Shown: piece after piece, positions 7,420-16,319 of the stretch | Position numbering within the stretch: position 1 is the first letter of the stretch | Layout of the letters: each line of letters begins with the position of its first letter | Origin: Gemmatimonas sp. | Lineage (GTDB): Bacteria; Gemmatimonadota; Gemmatimonadetes; Gemmatimonadales; Gemmatimonadaceae | DNA length: 64,000 bases | Assembly (NCBI GenBank): GCA_023910675.1 | Contig: JAAVWC010000004.1 | Location: 62,001-126,000 of the forward strand | Direction of reading: 5' to 3' | The notes under the pieces: model-generated | The model's database searches: none | Told to the model about the DNA's origin: nothing | What the model saw: the letters and a program-made list of their open reading frames with translations, nothing else | Position numbers and translations under genes: made by a program

Positions 7420-9060
7420 TCATTTGTTGATGATCTCTTGCAACAGCGCGATAGCGCGCGGGTCTTTGGTGCGCGAGAGGTAGCTCACGGCGGTGCGGCG
7501 GAGCTCGGGGTTCTTTTCGTTCTTCGCCACGTCGAGAATCTTGTCGATGCCCGCATTGTCTCGCAGCGACACCAATGAGGCGAGCGCCTGACGACGCAGA
7601 GAGAGTTCCTCGACGCGATCGTAGATCTGCGCCAGCATCGGCGCAATCATGGCTCCCGTAGGTCGGCTCGCCGCATCGGCGGCGGCGTTGAGCCCTGGTG
7701 CCGGCATCATCACGGTCACTGAGCCCGTGACGCTGTTGCCCACCGTGCGCGGGACCATGCTGGCAAGACCACCGCCCTTCGAGAGATGAGCGATGGCGCT
7801 GCGTCGCAGCTCGAGCGAATCACGACTGTCCAGCGCGATGTTCACGAGTGTCTCGCGCGCGTCTTCGGTACGGATGCTGGCAACTGATCGCATGACACTT
7901 TGACGGAACGCGACCCCCTGCCCCTTCGCGTATGCATTCTTGAGATACGCAAGTCGGTCACTGCCCTGTGGAATACGATTGACGTACCACATGAGCGCTT
8001 CGCCGCGCAGCTCTTCGGGAACGCGACTATCGAGCGTCATGTCGCGCAGGGTGTTCTGCGCACGATCCGACGTCGAACGAGAGAGCGCATACACCGCACG
8101 CTTGCGCAGCTCCAGATCGTCGCCCTCTTTGGCCAGCCCGATGAGCATATCGACCGCGTCATCGGTGGGTACGTTGGCCAGCCAGAACACCGCTTGCTCG
8201 CGCACCTCACGATCGGGATCGGTCTTCGCGGCGGTCACCAACAGCGACGCCGCCTCGGGTTGCTTCTGCCGAGCCACCATCCAGACCGCCGTGCGCCGCA
8301 GCGCCTGCGTACACGGTTCACGGCGCGCCAATACCTTTTTCAAGATCGGCATCGCCTGTTCCGGCGCCATCTGCGAGAGCGAATTCAGCGCTTCGATCCG
8401 CTCGTCTTCCTCCGCACGCGGACAACCGTCATCCGCGGCGCGTCGTGCCCGACTGGTAATCGTCGCGGCCATCTGCTCGTCACCGCGGCGCGCGAGCATG
8501 CCTTCTATGCGTGCGTTCAGAGCGGCCGCATCGCCACGGGTCGCCGCGCGGGGATAATCGCGCTGCTGCAGCCCCAACGCGTCCTGCGCCAGTCGCAAAT
8601 TGTCTTCGCCACCAAGGCGCTGCAGCGCGAAGGCCTCCCAATACGGTGCGTCCGATGCGTAGCTGCTCTTGGGATACTTCTGACGAATCTGCTTGAACAG
8701 TTCCGCCGCGCGCGGATACGCATTGCTGCTGAGTGCCTTGCGCGCATCACGATAGAGCGAGTCCGCGGGGTCCTGCTCGGCCCACGGCGCCGGCGCTTCG
8801 GTGCGGTACCCGCGAGCAACAAGGGGCGCACGAAACGCGCCGAGCTCCATGGCCATGGCGCGCCCTTCTGCCGCGAGCGGCGCCATTGCTGCCAGCGGCG
8901 ACAGTGGTGAGACGGGCGCTGGCGGCGCCGGGGGCGCGACCGGCGACCGACGCGCGGGAGGCGCCGGCGGTGTGGGCTGTGCCACGAGCGGTGCGACCGT
9001 GAAAGGAACACCAAGCGCGACGGCGCCGACAAGCATACGAAGGCGTGCAGTACGGAACAT
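7420..9060 (-). CDS. Exported HEAT-repeat protein
   Basis: A 546-residue protein with an N-terminal signal-like segment (MLVGAVALGVPFTVAPLVAQ), then a Pro/Ala-rich linker of about 50 residues. A short TPR-like region follows (DSLYRDARKALSSNAYPRAAELF), and then many HEAT-like helical pairs with a recurring pattern such as DPDREVREQAVFWLANV and NPELRRTAVSYLSRTKDPRA. Likely a periplasmic scaffold. Its ATG overlaps the anti-sigma stop (TGATG), so it is the last gene of a sigma / anti-sigma / HEAT operon and may sense or transmit an envelope signal. Confidence 0.75.
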   Translation of the reverse strand: MFRTARLRMLVGAVALGVPFTVAPLVAQPTPPAPPARRSPVAPPAPPAPVSPLSPLAAMAPLAAEGRAMAMELGAFRAPLVARGYRTEAPAPWAEQDPADSLYRDARKALSSNAYPRAAELFKQIRQKYPKSSYASDAPYWEAFALQRLGGEDNLRLAQDALGLQQRDYPRAATRGDAAALNARIEGMLARRGDEQMAATITSRARRAADDGCPRAEEDERIEALNSLSQMAPEQAMPILKKVLARREPCTQALRRTAVWMVARQKQPEAASLLVTAAKTDPDREVREQAVFWLANVPTDDAVDMLIGLAKEGDDLELRKRAVYALSRSTSDRAQNTLRDMTLDSRVPEELRGEALMWYVNRIPQGSDRLAYLKNAYAKGQGVAFRQSVMRSVASIRTEDARETLVNIALDSRDSLELRRSAIAHLSKGGGLASMVPRTVGNSVTGSVTVMMPAPGLNAAADAASRPTGAMIAPMLAQIYDRVEELSLRRQALASLVSLRDNAGIDKILDVAKNEKNPELRRTAVSYLSRTKDPRAIALLQEIINK

Positions 9061-9782
9061 CAGTCTTCTCCGGAAATGGCCGCGTCCGCATGGGACGATG
9101 CCGTGACCAACGCGTTCACACGCGTCAGCAGATTGGTTTCGCGCAGCGTTTCGCGCGGGGCGTTCTGCGTTTCCGGCGCGGTGGAGCGCGCCTGGATGAT
9201 CTGCAGGAGGACGAGCTCGAGGTCCTGCAACAGCCGACGCGTGCGCTCATCGCGCAACTGTGGTTGGTCGAGCAGCAATCGCGTGGTCGCCAACAGCTCC
9301 TTCGCCAGTGGCCCGAGATCGACCGCGTGGCGCGCGGTTGGCGCGTCGTCGCGCACGGAGACCAGCAACGAGACCGTCCGCACGAGATGCTCCTGCATCG
9401 CCACGCGCGCGGGGTCGGTGCTCGCGGCCGCCGCCGCATCACGCAGCGCGACCGCATTAGCTGTTTCCGCGACGCGCGGGGTCGTCGCGGTGGGGACGAC
9501 ATATCGCCCAATCGCCACGCCCACGATGAGCACCGCCGCCGCTGCGGCGATCTGCCGCGAGTAACGGAGCCCCACCGCACGTTGCCGCGGCGATACAACC
9601 ACCGGCGCCTCTTCCCGACGCGCCCGCTGAATCCGCGCCCACATCATGTCGCGCGGGACCTCCACCGACGCGTCCAGTTCGTCGGCGGCGTCACGTGCGA
9701 GCGCGAGCATCCACGGTTCGAGCGGCGCGTCCGGCGCGCCGTCGTTGGGGGTGTCGTCGGGCGGATGAGCGTGATTGGTCAT
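9060..9782 (-). CDS. Probable membrane anti-sigma factor
   Basis: A 240-residue protein from ATG 9782, which overlaps the sigma-factor stop (ATGA). The N-terminal 80 residues are acidic and cytoplasmic, a single membrane span follows (IAAAAAVLIVGVAIGRYVV), and the remaining 130 residues are periplasmic and helical. There is no obvious zinc HxxxCxxC motif, so it is assigned by position and topology rather than by a ZAS motif. It would hold the ECF sigma factor encoded immediately upstream. Confidence 0.65.
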   Translation of the reverse strand: MTNHAHPPDDTPNDGAPDAPLEPWMLALARDAADELDASVEVPRDMMWARIQRARREEAPVVVSPRQRAVGLRYSRQIAAAAAVLIVGVAIGRYVVPTATTPRVAETANAVALRDAAAAASTDPARVAMQEHLVRTVSLLVSVRDDAPTARHAVDLGPLAKELLATTRLLLDQPQLRDERTRRLLQDLELVLLQIIQARSTAPETQNAPRETLRETNLLTRVNALVTASSHADAAISGED

Positions 9783-10393
9783 GCAGACTCCTTGCCGAGT
9801 CGCAATGCGTTTATTGGCGCGAACGCCGCCAACGCATTGCGTAACTTCTCGCGGGCTCTGAAGAGCTGCGACTTGCTGGTGCCAATGGCGCACCCCAGCG
9901 CGTCGCTGATCTCTTCGTGGGTGAATCCTTCCACGTCGTGCATCACGAACACGCGGCGTGTGCCTTCGGGGAGCGCAGCGATTGCGGCCTTGAGACGGGT
10001 CTTGAGGTCAGGATCGCTGTGTTCAGCACCGTTGGTCGCCACGGTGGTGGCCTCTTCGAGCGGCGCGGCAAACGCTTCACGGCGTTTGTGGGTACGCAGT
10101 CCGTTGAGGGTGACCGACACGGCGATGGCGTGGAGCCAGCTGCCCAGCGCCGCGTCGCCGCGGAACTGGTCGAGCCGATTGAACGCCCGCAGGAACGTGT
10201 CCTGCGTCCATTCCTGCGCGAGTTCCGGTCGTCCGCACATCCGGTGAATGAGGCGGTAGATCCGGTCTACGTGACGCTCATAGAACTGCCGTTCCGCCGC
10301 GGGATCACGGGCCCGGAGCCGGGCCAGCAATTCCGCGTCAGTCGGGGGTGCCTCGAGGGTCACCGCGCCGTCGTCGTGTCGGTGCGCATGCAT
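9779..10393 (-). CDS. ECF-type RNA polymerase sigma factor
   Basis: A 204-residue sigma-70 family protein of ECF type. Region 2 is clear (RRRARDPAAERQFYERHVDRIY-like start, then AQEWTQDTFLRAFNRLDQF) and region 4 follows (LPEGTRRVFVMHDVEGFTHEEI, ALGCAIGTSKSQLFRAREKLR). The ATG at 10393 is preferred over the GTG at 10399 because GAGG lies five bases before it. The first residues are His-rich (MHAHRHDD). It is the first gene of the coupled operon with the anti-sigma and HEAT-repeat proteins. Confidence 0.88.
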   Translation of the reverse strand: MHAHRHDDGAVTLEAPPTDAELLARLRARDPAAERQFYERHVDRIYRLIHRMCGRPELAQEWTQDTFLRAFNRLDQFRGDAALGSWLHAIAVSVTLNGLRTHKRREAFAAPLEEATTVATNGAEHSDPDLKTRLKAAIAALPEGTRRVFVMHDVEGFTHEEISDALGCAIGTSKSQLFRAREKLRNALAAFAPINALRLGKESA

Positions 10394-10477
10394 GTGCACC
10401 TCAAGGACAACACCGGCGGGCCAAGGGTTGCGTGCGACGTCAGACCGGCTGCGGCCGGTCGCGCCGCCGCCGTGGCG

Positions 10478-11152
10478 TCAGCGCCGGTACTCGGGCACCT
10501 GTTCGCCCTGCGGCACCACAATGGGCTGTGCCGCACCGGCGCCGAGCCCCTTCGCGGGCTCGCTCATGACGCGGGTGAGGAAGCGCTGCCCTTCGCCAAT
10601 GCGCTCCACTTCGACCGCCATGCTTTCGATGGACTGGCCCATCTGCTCGAGCCGATCGGTCACTTCGCGCGGAATGGGGGGAATGACGGTCGCCCCCCGC
10701 TTCCAGATGCGACGCGAGTACGCGATCGCGATGGGGAAGAGCACGAAGATCGTAAAGACGATGGGGATGGCGGTCTCCGCCTCAGATGGCCCGGAGCGCT
10801 CGGGGTTCGACGGCTCCTCAATGACCGCCCCCGGCACCGACGCGGCCTTCGAGACGGCCAGGTCTGCCTGGTCGATCTGCTTTTCGAGCGAAGAAATCCG
10901 CGCGTCCGTTTCCTTGAGTCGCGCCGCCAGCCCATCCCGGTCGGGGGTCGTGATATCCTCGGCCTTCAGATCCCGCGCGATCTCGTTGCGCTGCTCCTGC
11001 AGCCGCTCCAATTGGTCCCGCAACACGTCGCGCTGCGCTTCCATGCCCTTGAGCACCGCCGCCGGCGACGCGCCGTCGAGCGCCCGCAACGCCTCGGTCG
11101 AGACGAGATTGGGCTCTGGCGACGGCGACGGTGTTGGCGGAGTGGGTTGCAT
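10478..11152 (-). CDS. Coiled-coil membrane protein of unknown function
   Basis: A 224-residue protein from ATG 11152. The order is a Pro-rich N-terminus (MQPTPPTPSPSPEP), a long coiled coil (about residues 30-110, e.g. QRDVLRDQLERLQEQRNEIARD), one membrane span (TAIPIVFTIFVLFPIAIAY), and a second helical region before a Pro/Gly-rich tail. No family recognised. It ends 85 bp before the sigma-factor gene on the same strand, so co-transcription is possible but not shown. Confidence 0.65.
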   Translation of the reverse strand: MQPTPPTPSPSPEPNLVSTEALRALDGASPAAVLKGMEAQRDVLRDQLERLQEQRNEIARDLKAEDITTPDRDGLAARLKETDARISSLEKQIDQADLAVSKAASVPGAVIEEPSNPERSGPSEAETAIPIVFTIFVLFPIAIAYSRRIWKRGATVIPPIPREVTDRLEQMGQSIESMAVEVERIGEGQRFLTRVMSEPAKGLGAGAAQPIVVPQGEQVPEYRR

Positions 11153-11283
11153 GGGGCGGACCGGTCTTCGGAGGGCAACGTGCGCAGCGAACGGCGGCCG
11201 GGACGGCCACGCCGTGTGCTGTACGTTCGGGGAGCCCACGGGTTTCGGCAACCGGGCCCCACGGTCCAACTATAGCCGTGCGC

Positions 11284-11676
11284 TCAGGCGATCAGGAGGC
11301 GCGCGTTCGTCCAATGGGCGCGCACGACGCACAGGGCCCCCGCCGCGACCGACAGTACCTCGGCGGCCGGCGTGTGCATGGCCGGGCGCATCACCAGCAA
11401 CAGCAGCAGCCCGATGGCAAACCACAGCGCCGGCTGCCACGACCGGTGTCGACGGAGCGCGTGACCCAGACTCAGCACGCCAAGCAGGATCGACGCCCCC
11501 AGGAACGTGCGCTCGACCCACGGCGCGGCGACACCACCGGCGCCGACGGCACTGAGCGTCCCCATGAGCAGCGCCGTGACCGCGCAATGCACGGCGCAGG
11601 CGGTACTGGTGGCCATGCCGAGGCGATCGAGCCACGGCAGCGGGCGATGAAGCTGGGGGGCGACGGCGCTGCACAT
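11284..11676 (-). CDS. MerC-domain membrane protein
   Basis: A 130-residue inner-membrane protein of the MerC type, with four hydrophobic helices and a Cys motif at the end of the first one (STACAVHCAVTALL), which in MerC binds the transported metal. Start ATG 11676 is preferred: upstream in-frame ATGs fall inside the operator-like palindrome at 11683-11709. There is no mer operon nearby. With the operator in front, transport of another soft metal such as zinc is more likely than mercury resistance; this is inference. Confidence 0.8.
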   Translation of the reverse strand: MCSAVAPQLHRPLPWLDRLGMATSTACAVHCAVTALLMGTLSAVGAGGVAAPWVERTFLGASILLGVLSLGHALRRHRSWQPALWFAIGLLLLLVMRPAMHTPAAEVLSVAAGALCVVRAHWTNARLLIA

Positions 11677-11682
11677 GGCTAC

Positions 11683-11709
11683 ATGATAGTGATTTCTCAT
11701 CATTTATCA
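11683..11709. promoter_or_regulatory. Putative Zur-type operator before the merC-like gene
   Basis: TGATAGTGATTTCTCATCAT followed by TTATCA. It matches the long sites at 31508 and 32822 (TGATAGT, then TTTCTCA or a variant, then TA-rich TTA). It lies 7 bp upstream of the MerC start and would block its promoter. The rpmE2-like gene on the other strand starts 184 bp away. Confidence 0.6.
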
Positions 11710-11892
11710 AGCTGATACGCCGGCGGCCGCCGTCCCACTTGAACCTTCCTCCAGAATTGACCAAATATAGAGGCTCTCTTAGAAGAGCACCGCCGATTTC
11801 GGCGACCCGCGCGCGGCTCCGCGCTGCGGTCGGGATCCCATTTTTGAACGCGTTCACCGCCGGCAATGGTGGCGCAAGCTGCTGGAGTTACG

Positions 11893-12138
11893 ATGGCTCA
11901 GGAAGGCATTCATCCGCCGTACCACCCCGTCGTCTTCAAGGACGCGTCCACTGGTGCCCTGGTGTTGACGCGCTCGACGATGACGAGCGACTCGAAGATC
12001 ACGCTCGACGACGGCAACACGTATCCGCTGGTCCTGCTCGAAATCACGAGCGATTCGCACCCGTTCTACACGGGCACGCAGCGCCTGATCGACACGCAGG
12101 GTCGCGTCGACAAGTTCAAGAAGCGCTACGGCCGCTAA
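11893..12138 (+). CDS. rpmE2: 50S ribosomal protein L31 type B (zinc-independent)
   Basis: An 81-residue L31 of the type B form: starts [15 protein letters not shown], contains [14 protein letters not shown] and SHPFYTG, and ends with [11 protein letters not shown]. It lacks the CxxC zinc ribbon of type A L31. In known systems the Cys-less paralogue replaces the zinc-bearing one under zinc limitation, releasing zinc. The position next to a putative Zur box and the presence of a Cys-less L33 elsewhere in the window fit that role. Confidence 0.93.
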   Translation: MAQEGIHPPYHPVVFKDASTGALVLTRSTMTSDSKITLDDGNTYPLVLLEITSDSHPFYTGTQRLIDTQGRVDKFKKRYGR

Positions 12139-12183
12139 GGCCGTACCGTTCGAGTCGTCGCCACGGCGGCGACTCACAACTCA

Positions 12184-12237
12184 AAACCCGAACGCACAAC
12201 CCCGAACTGATCAGTTTCGGGTCGTGCGTTCGGGTTT
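12184..12237. terminator. Bidirectional terminator between rpmE2 and copD
   Basis: AAACCCGAACGCAC on the left pairs with GTGCGTTCGGGTTT on the right, with an inner stem CCGAACTGATCAGTTTCGG. The flanking A and T runs allow termination in both directions between two convergent genes. Confidence 0.8.
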
Positions 12238-12257
12238 CGAGTTTGCGTGGAGTCTCG

Positions 12258-13109
12258 TTACTCGCCGGGGGGTTCGCTGCCGGTCAAAAGTGCCGTGACC
12301 AGCAGCACCGCGCCGGCGGTCCCCAGCTCCACCCACACGCGTCGTGACTCCGGCGTCTTGCCGTTGGCGATCCGCCGCCGTTCGCCTGCCCCGATGAACA
12401 AAATGACCGCGGCCAGAACGGTTTTGAGCACCAACAGTCGCCCATAGTCGCTCGCAAGAATGGCGGCGGGGGCGGTACCCAACAGCAGCCGCGCCGCACT
12501 CCCCACCCCGCTGGCCAGCGTCACCGGCGCCATGACCGTGGCCGTCCGACTGAACGTGCGCCACGCCGCGTCGCGCAGCGCGAATGCGGGGACACGCACG
12601 ATGAGCACGGTGCACAGCAAGCCGCCTATCCAGGCCCCCATGGCCGCAACGTGCATGGCGTCGAGCAGTCGCGCGCCAATGGGCCACTGCTCGTCGGCGG
12701 CGGCATGTCCGAGCCCGCCCATGGCCACGGCCACACCGAGGGCGGCCATGAGCAGCAACAGCGACGTGGTGCGCCCCATGGGGAGCAGCAAGGCGACCGC
12801 GGCCAATGCGCTCGCGCCGGCGAGCTGACTCCACCCGAGTCCCCATGATGTTTGCCCGAGCAGCACCGGGATGTCCGCGCGTGTCATCTCGAGTGCGGTG
12901 AGCTGTCCCCACAGCAATAGAGCCACGGCGCCGAGCAGTGCCACCGCAGCGAGTTTCGCGAGGCTACGCGGGCCAGCCGCGTCATGCACACTCCGCGCCC
13001 CAGCCTTCCACTCCGGGTCGAGAAACGCGACCGTGCCGCGACCCACGGCCACGAGCGCGCCGGCATACAAAAGCCAACGCGCCGCGGTCGCGAGTGTCAG
13101 GGCATCCAT
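12258..13109 (-). CDS. copD: CopD-family copper resistance membrane protein
   Basis: A 283-residue integral membrane protein with about eight hydrophobic helices. It has the CopD pattern, including conserved His residues in GGLGHAAADEQWPIG and LLDAMHVAAMGAWIGGLL. CopD with CopC moves copper across the inner membrane. ATG 13109 is chosen over the GTG one codon earlier. It lies 3 bp after the copC stop and completes the unit mbnP-mbnH-copC-copD. Its C-terminus is bounded by a bidirectional terminator. Confidence 0.85.
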   Translation of the reverse strand: MDALTLATAARWLLYAGALVAVGRGTVAFLDPEWKAGARSVHDAAGPRSLAKLAAVALLGAVALLLWGQLTALEMTRADIPVLLGQTSWGLGWSQLAGASALAAVALLLPMGRTTSLLLLMAALGVAVAMGGLGHAAADEQWPIGARLLDAMHVAAMGAWIGGLLCTVLIVRVPAFALRDAAWRTFSRTATVMAPVTLASGVGSAARLLLGTAPAAILASDYGRLLVLKTVLAAVILFIGAGERRRIANGKTPESRRVWVELGTAGAVLLVTALLTGSEPPGE

Positions 13110-13112
13110 CAC

Positions 13113-13502
13113 TTACTTGGGGAGCGCGACCGTAAAGCTGTACACGCCGCTTACCACATGACCGTCTTTGGACATGGCCTTCCAGGTCACCGTGTACTTC
13201 CCGCTCGCCAGCGGCGACGTGAACTTCGCCACGACCGGATCGGCGGACTGCGCGCCGCGTGTCAGCTTGGCCACCGGCACGGCGGTTCCGGCAGCGTCGG
13301 CGACCGCCACCTTGGTTGCCGGCAGGTCCGCCGGTTCACTGAGCCACAGCTTCACCGCGTCGGGAGACGACACCAAGGTCGTGTCCTTTCCGGGAAACAT
13401 GGCCTTGAGCTTGAGGTGCGGCAGGCGCGCGGCGGTGGCCGCAGCGGGTACCACGCACATCGCAACGACCAACGGCAGCAGGCGACGAGTGGAACGGGTC
13501 AT
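13113..13502 (-). CDS. copC: CopC-domain periplasmic copper-binding protein
   Basis: A 129-residue protein with a Sec signal (MTRSTRRLLPLVVAMCVVPAAATA) then a CopC-like beta sandwich: HLKLKAMFPGKDTTL, VKLWLSEPADLP and the C-terminal SKDGHVVSGVYSFTV. The N-terminal His of classic CopC is replaced by RLPHLKL, so the copper site may be modified. Its ATG overlaps the stop of the di-haem protein gene (ATGA), which places it firmly in this copper operon. Confidence 0.85.
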   Translation of the reverse strand: MTRSTRRLLPLVVAMCVVPAAATAARLPHLKLKAMFPGKDTTLVSSPDAVKLWLSEPADLPATKVAVADAAGTAVPVAKLTRGAQSADPVVAKFTSPLASGKYTVTWKAMSKDGHVVSGVYSFTVALPK

Positions 13503-14689
13503 CGGGAAACTCTCCAAGGATTGGTGAACCGCGGGTCGCGGAGGAAAGTGCTATCTGTGAGACTGCGCAGGAAGGCCACGAGATCCCGTTTGTCTTGAGC
13601 GGTGAGTCCCATGGGCTTCAGAAATTCACTCTTGAGCGGACTGTCGGCGCCTACGCCGGCGTTGGGGCCGCCGCGGATGGTGCGGCCACCCGCGTTGTAG
13701 TGATCGATGACCGCTTCCAAGGTCGCAATGCTGCCATCGTGCATGTACGGCGCGGTGACGGCGATGTTCCGGAGGGTGGGCGCTTTGTGCTTCCCCATAT
13801 CCTCGGGATCCGTCGTGACCGCATGCACACCCGTGTTGTTCGCGGGATACGCGCCGTGCCCATCGATGTTGTAGAGCGCGGTGTTGTGGAACTCCACCTC
13901 CACGAATCCCTTGCCCACGTAGTTCACGGTGCCGGTGAAATTGAAGCCGCCGTGACAGTGAAAGCACTCCGTCTTTTCGGAAAAGAACAGCGCCTCGCCG
14001 CGACGCGCCGACGCACTGATGGCGGTGCGATTTCCATTCTTGAACGCGTCGTACGGAGAACGCCCGCTGATGAGCGTCCGCTGAAAGCTGGCGATCGCCT
14101 TCACGATTCTGTCGAGCGTGACGGTCTCGGCCCCGCCGGGAAACGCCGACGCAAACAGCGCCGCATAGCGCGGTTCTTCGCGCACGCGTTGCAACAGCGC
14201 CCGCTCCTGTCCGGACAGCCCCAACTCCACCGGATCTTCCCCGAACATCGGGACCAGCGCCTGCTGCTCCAGCGACTTCATGAGCGGATTGGCCCACGTG
14301 AGCGCCGGGCTGTACGCCACGTTCGCCAACGACATGCTGCCACGCGGATGCACTTCGCCTGTTGAACCCACCGCGCGCGGTAGTGGGTCGGCAAAGGCAC
14401 GCGCCTGTTCGTGGCAGCTCGCGCAACTGAACGTGCCGTTCCCCGAGAGCCGCGTATCGTAGAACAGATGCCGCCCCAGCGCGACCTTGGCGTCACTCAT
14501 GGGATTCTCGGCTGGCACCACGGGCTCGGGAAAGCCCGTGGGCAATTGCCACCGATACGGCGCAGCGGGCGCCTGCGCCGAGAGGAGGCGCGGAGTACGC
14601 GCCCCCTCGACCATGGCCGCGGTGAGCAGTAGCACCGCCGCGGCCACGACGACTCTGAATCGACGACGAGGTGCGCCGCTGCTGCTCAA
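13499..14689 (-). CDS. MbnH-type di-haem cytochrome c peroxidase-like protein
   Basis: A 396-residue exported protein with two haem c motifs: CASCH at about residues 89-93 and CFHCH in the second domain. Family segments include LFYDTRLSGNGTFSC and APTLRNIAVTAPYMHDG, as in MauG/CcpA/MbnH proteins. MbnH acts on its partner MbnP, converting a tryptophan to kynurenine and helping copper binding. The start is a TTG overlapping the TGA of the MbnP gene (TTGA); the next gene, copC, overlaps its own stop. The MbnP partner identifies it as MbnH rather than a generic peroxidase. Confidence 0.88.
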   Translation of the reverse strand: MSSSGAPRRRFRVVVAAAVLLLTAAMVEGARTPRLLSAQAPAAPYRWQLPTGFPEPVVPAENPMSDAKVALGRHLFYDTRLSGNGTFSCASCHEQARAFADPLPRAVGSTGEVHPRGSMSLANVAYSPALTWANPLMKSLEQQALVPMFGEDPVELGLSGQERALLQRVREEPRYAALFASAFPGGAETVTLDRIVKAIASFQRTLISGRSPYDAFKNGNRTAISASARRGEALFFSEKTECFHCHGGFNFTGTVNYVGKGFVEVEFHNTALYNIDGHGAYPANNTGVHAVTTDPEDMGKHKAPTLRNIAVTAPYMHDGSIATLEAVIDHYNAGGRTIRGGPNAGVGADSPLKSEFLKPMGLTAQDKRDLVAFLRSLTDSTFLRDPRFTNPWRVSR

Positions 14690-15564
14690 TGCTGCTCTCC
14701 GCGGGCCGTGCGTGCGGCGCTGGCCTTCTCACGGCGGAAGAACGCGGGACTGTCGGCGCCGGTCCCGTTGGGATGCGACAATCCAAGCGACGCAAAAAGC
14801 CCACCGCAATCCACATCGCTGGGCGCCGACATGCACCCCATCGCGGTCTGTGGCTGATTGCGACGGACATCGCTGCGCGCGAGGAGTGCCGCGAGATCCG
14901 CTACGACGACGTCTTCCTGGGGATTGAACCCGGCGATTCGAATCTCGGCGCGATTGGGCTGTGCGCAGCGTGACGGCGCCTTCGCGCCCGCCTCACCCGC
15001 GCATCCCGTGCTGCCGAGATGAATGACCCAGGCGGTGGCGGCGCTGTCGGCTTGCGTGGCGCGCATGTCGACACGTAGGAACTTGTAGCCACCGTTCCAC
15101 GACCAGAACAGTCTCGACAACGAGAGTGGCGGTGCCTGTGCCGACAGATCGGCATGATTGCGCGCGAACGGGACCCCCAATGTGAACGCCAGTCCGCGAT
15201 ACGTGCCGGCGGGTGCGAGCACGGTTACGACGTCGCGGGTTTCGGCGGTGCCATTGGCGCACGATCCCGCGCCGTTTTCGAAGTCGACGAGCGCCACATC
15301 GGCGTCCTGCCACGGCGCCTGCGGCGCGAGGGCGGCGCGCACGGTGTCTCCGGCTGCGTTCACGAGCCGGACATTGTGCACGTAGAACCGGAAATCGCTC
15401 GCCGTCACGGTGGCCTTGGACGTGCCGATATCCGCGTACGACTGGGTGCAACTGAACGCGTCCGCCCCAACGGCGCCGCGCAGACGCACGGTGATGGGGA
15501 CGAGCGAGTCGGCGGCCGGCGCATTGAGCACCGCGGCGACCGACAAGAGAGAAAGCAACGACAT
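14686..15564 (-). CDS. MbnP-like copper-binding protein (metallo-mystery pair)
   Basis: A 292-residue exported protein from ATG 15564, with signal MSLLSLLSVAAVLNAPAA. It shows the four-Cys MbnP layout: cysteines in FSCTQSY, GSCANGT, STGCAGE and SRCAQPN, the DFRFYVHNVRLV motif, the FWSWNGGYKFLRVD motif with the tryptophans modified in MbnP, and further Cys in MGCMSAP and VDCGGLF. Periplasmic, probably binds copper. It is first in the mbnP-mbnH-copC-copD unit. No methanobactin biosynthetic gene is visible, consistent with the many MbnP/MbnH pairs found without one. Confidence 0.88.
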   Translation of the reverse strand: MSLLSLLSVAAVLNAPAADSLVPITVRLRGAVGADAFSCTQSYADIGTSKATVTASDFRFYVHNVRLVNAAGDTVRAALAPQAPWQDADVALVDFENGAGSCANGTAETRDVVTVLAPAGTYRGLAFTLGVPFARNHADLSAQAPPLSLSRLFWSWNGGYKFLRVDMRATQADSAATAWVIHLGSTGCAGEAGAKAPSRCAQPNRAEIRIAGFNPQEDVVVADLAALLARSDVRRNQPQTAMGCMSAPSDVDCGGLFASLGLSHPNGTGADSPAFFRREKASAARTARGEQH

Positions 15565-15785
15565 GGGATCGCGCCTCGATGAAGAGAGAAAGGCGCGGGC
15601 CGGCCAGCCCGCAGGCCCACGGACTGACCGACCCGCCGTCAGCGGGTGGCCATAACGTGTCTGGAGCACGACATGACGCCCCGCGGCATGGATGCAGCCG
15701 AGAAGAACGCGTACGTGCTATGTGGGAATCGGCGCGTGCGCGTTGCGCACCGCATCAACGCGCGGACATATCCGCGCGGATGGCA

Positions 15786-16193
15786 TTACGCCGTGTGACC
15801 CGTGGGCGGAGCCGTCGACGGCGGTTGCCAGTGCGACCAGGGCCGCACGGCGGGATTCGTTGGTGCGCCGTCGATGGTCGGTGCGGCCGCAACCGACACC
15901 AGCACCGATTCGATCGCCGCACTCTGCGGCACGGAGACCGCAGCGGCGGCGCAGCAGTGCGCCGCGCACTCGCAGGCCGGCGCAGACTGCTCCGGCGTGT
16001 CCGGTGTCGAGGTTTCGCCAAGCGCGCCGGCATCCGCCTGGTGCGCTCCATGGTGCTGATGCGAAACGGCTGCAGTGACTTCACCGACTGCATGATGGGG
16101 ACACGCGGGCTGAAGCGGCTGCGCGACACGCGCGACCGCCCACACCATCGCCAGCACGAGGCTGGCCATGCACCGCATGACCGCTGTTCGCAT
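15786..16193 (-). CDS. Small His/Cys-rich exported protein (DUF2946-like)
   Basis: A 135-residue protein from ATG 16193, with signal-like MRTAVMRCMASLVLAMVWAVARVAQP. It then has a metal-ligand-rich region with CPHHAV, SHQHHGAHQ, CECAAHCC, a hydrophobic stretch, and the ending WQPPSTAPP. The architecture (signal, His/Cys patch, short hydrophobic segment, Pro-rich end) resembles copper-linked DUF2946 proteins. It is divergent from 16320-16772, which has the same architecture and the same PPSTAPP ending. Probably a periplasmic copper binder. Confidence 0.55.
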   Translation of the reverse strand: MRTAVMRCMASLVLAMVWAVARVAQPLQPACPHHAVGEVTAAVSHQHHGAHQADAGALGETSTPDTPEQSAPACECAAHCCAAAAVSVPQSAAIESVLVSVAAAPTIDGAPTNPAVRPWSHWQPPSTAPPTGHTA

Positions 16194-16319
16194 GAGGAAG
16201 CCTACCGCGAGCCGGGGCGGCGTGTCAAATGGGCCGCGCGAAGCGATCGACGGCCGGTGCGGCGCGAACCTGCACCCGCCGAGACTTGCGCATCTTGGTA
16301 TCGGCATTAGCGTCTCTTC

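Noticed and set aside
11284-11676. Mercury resistance operon
   Set aside because: Only a MerC-type protein is present; no merA, merT, merP or merR.
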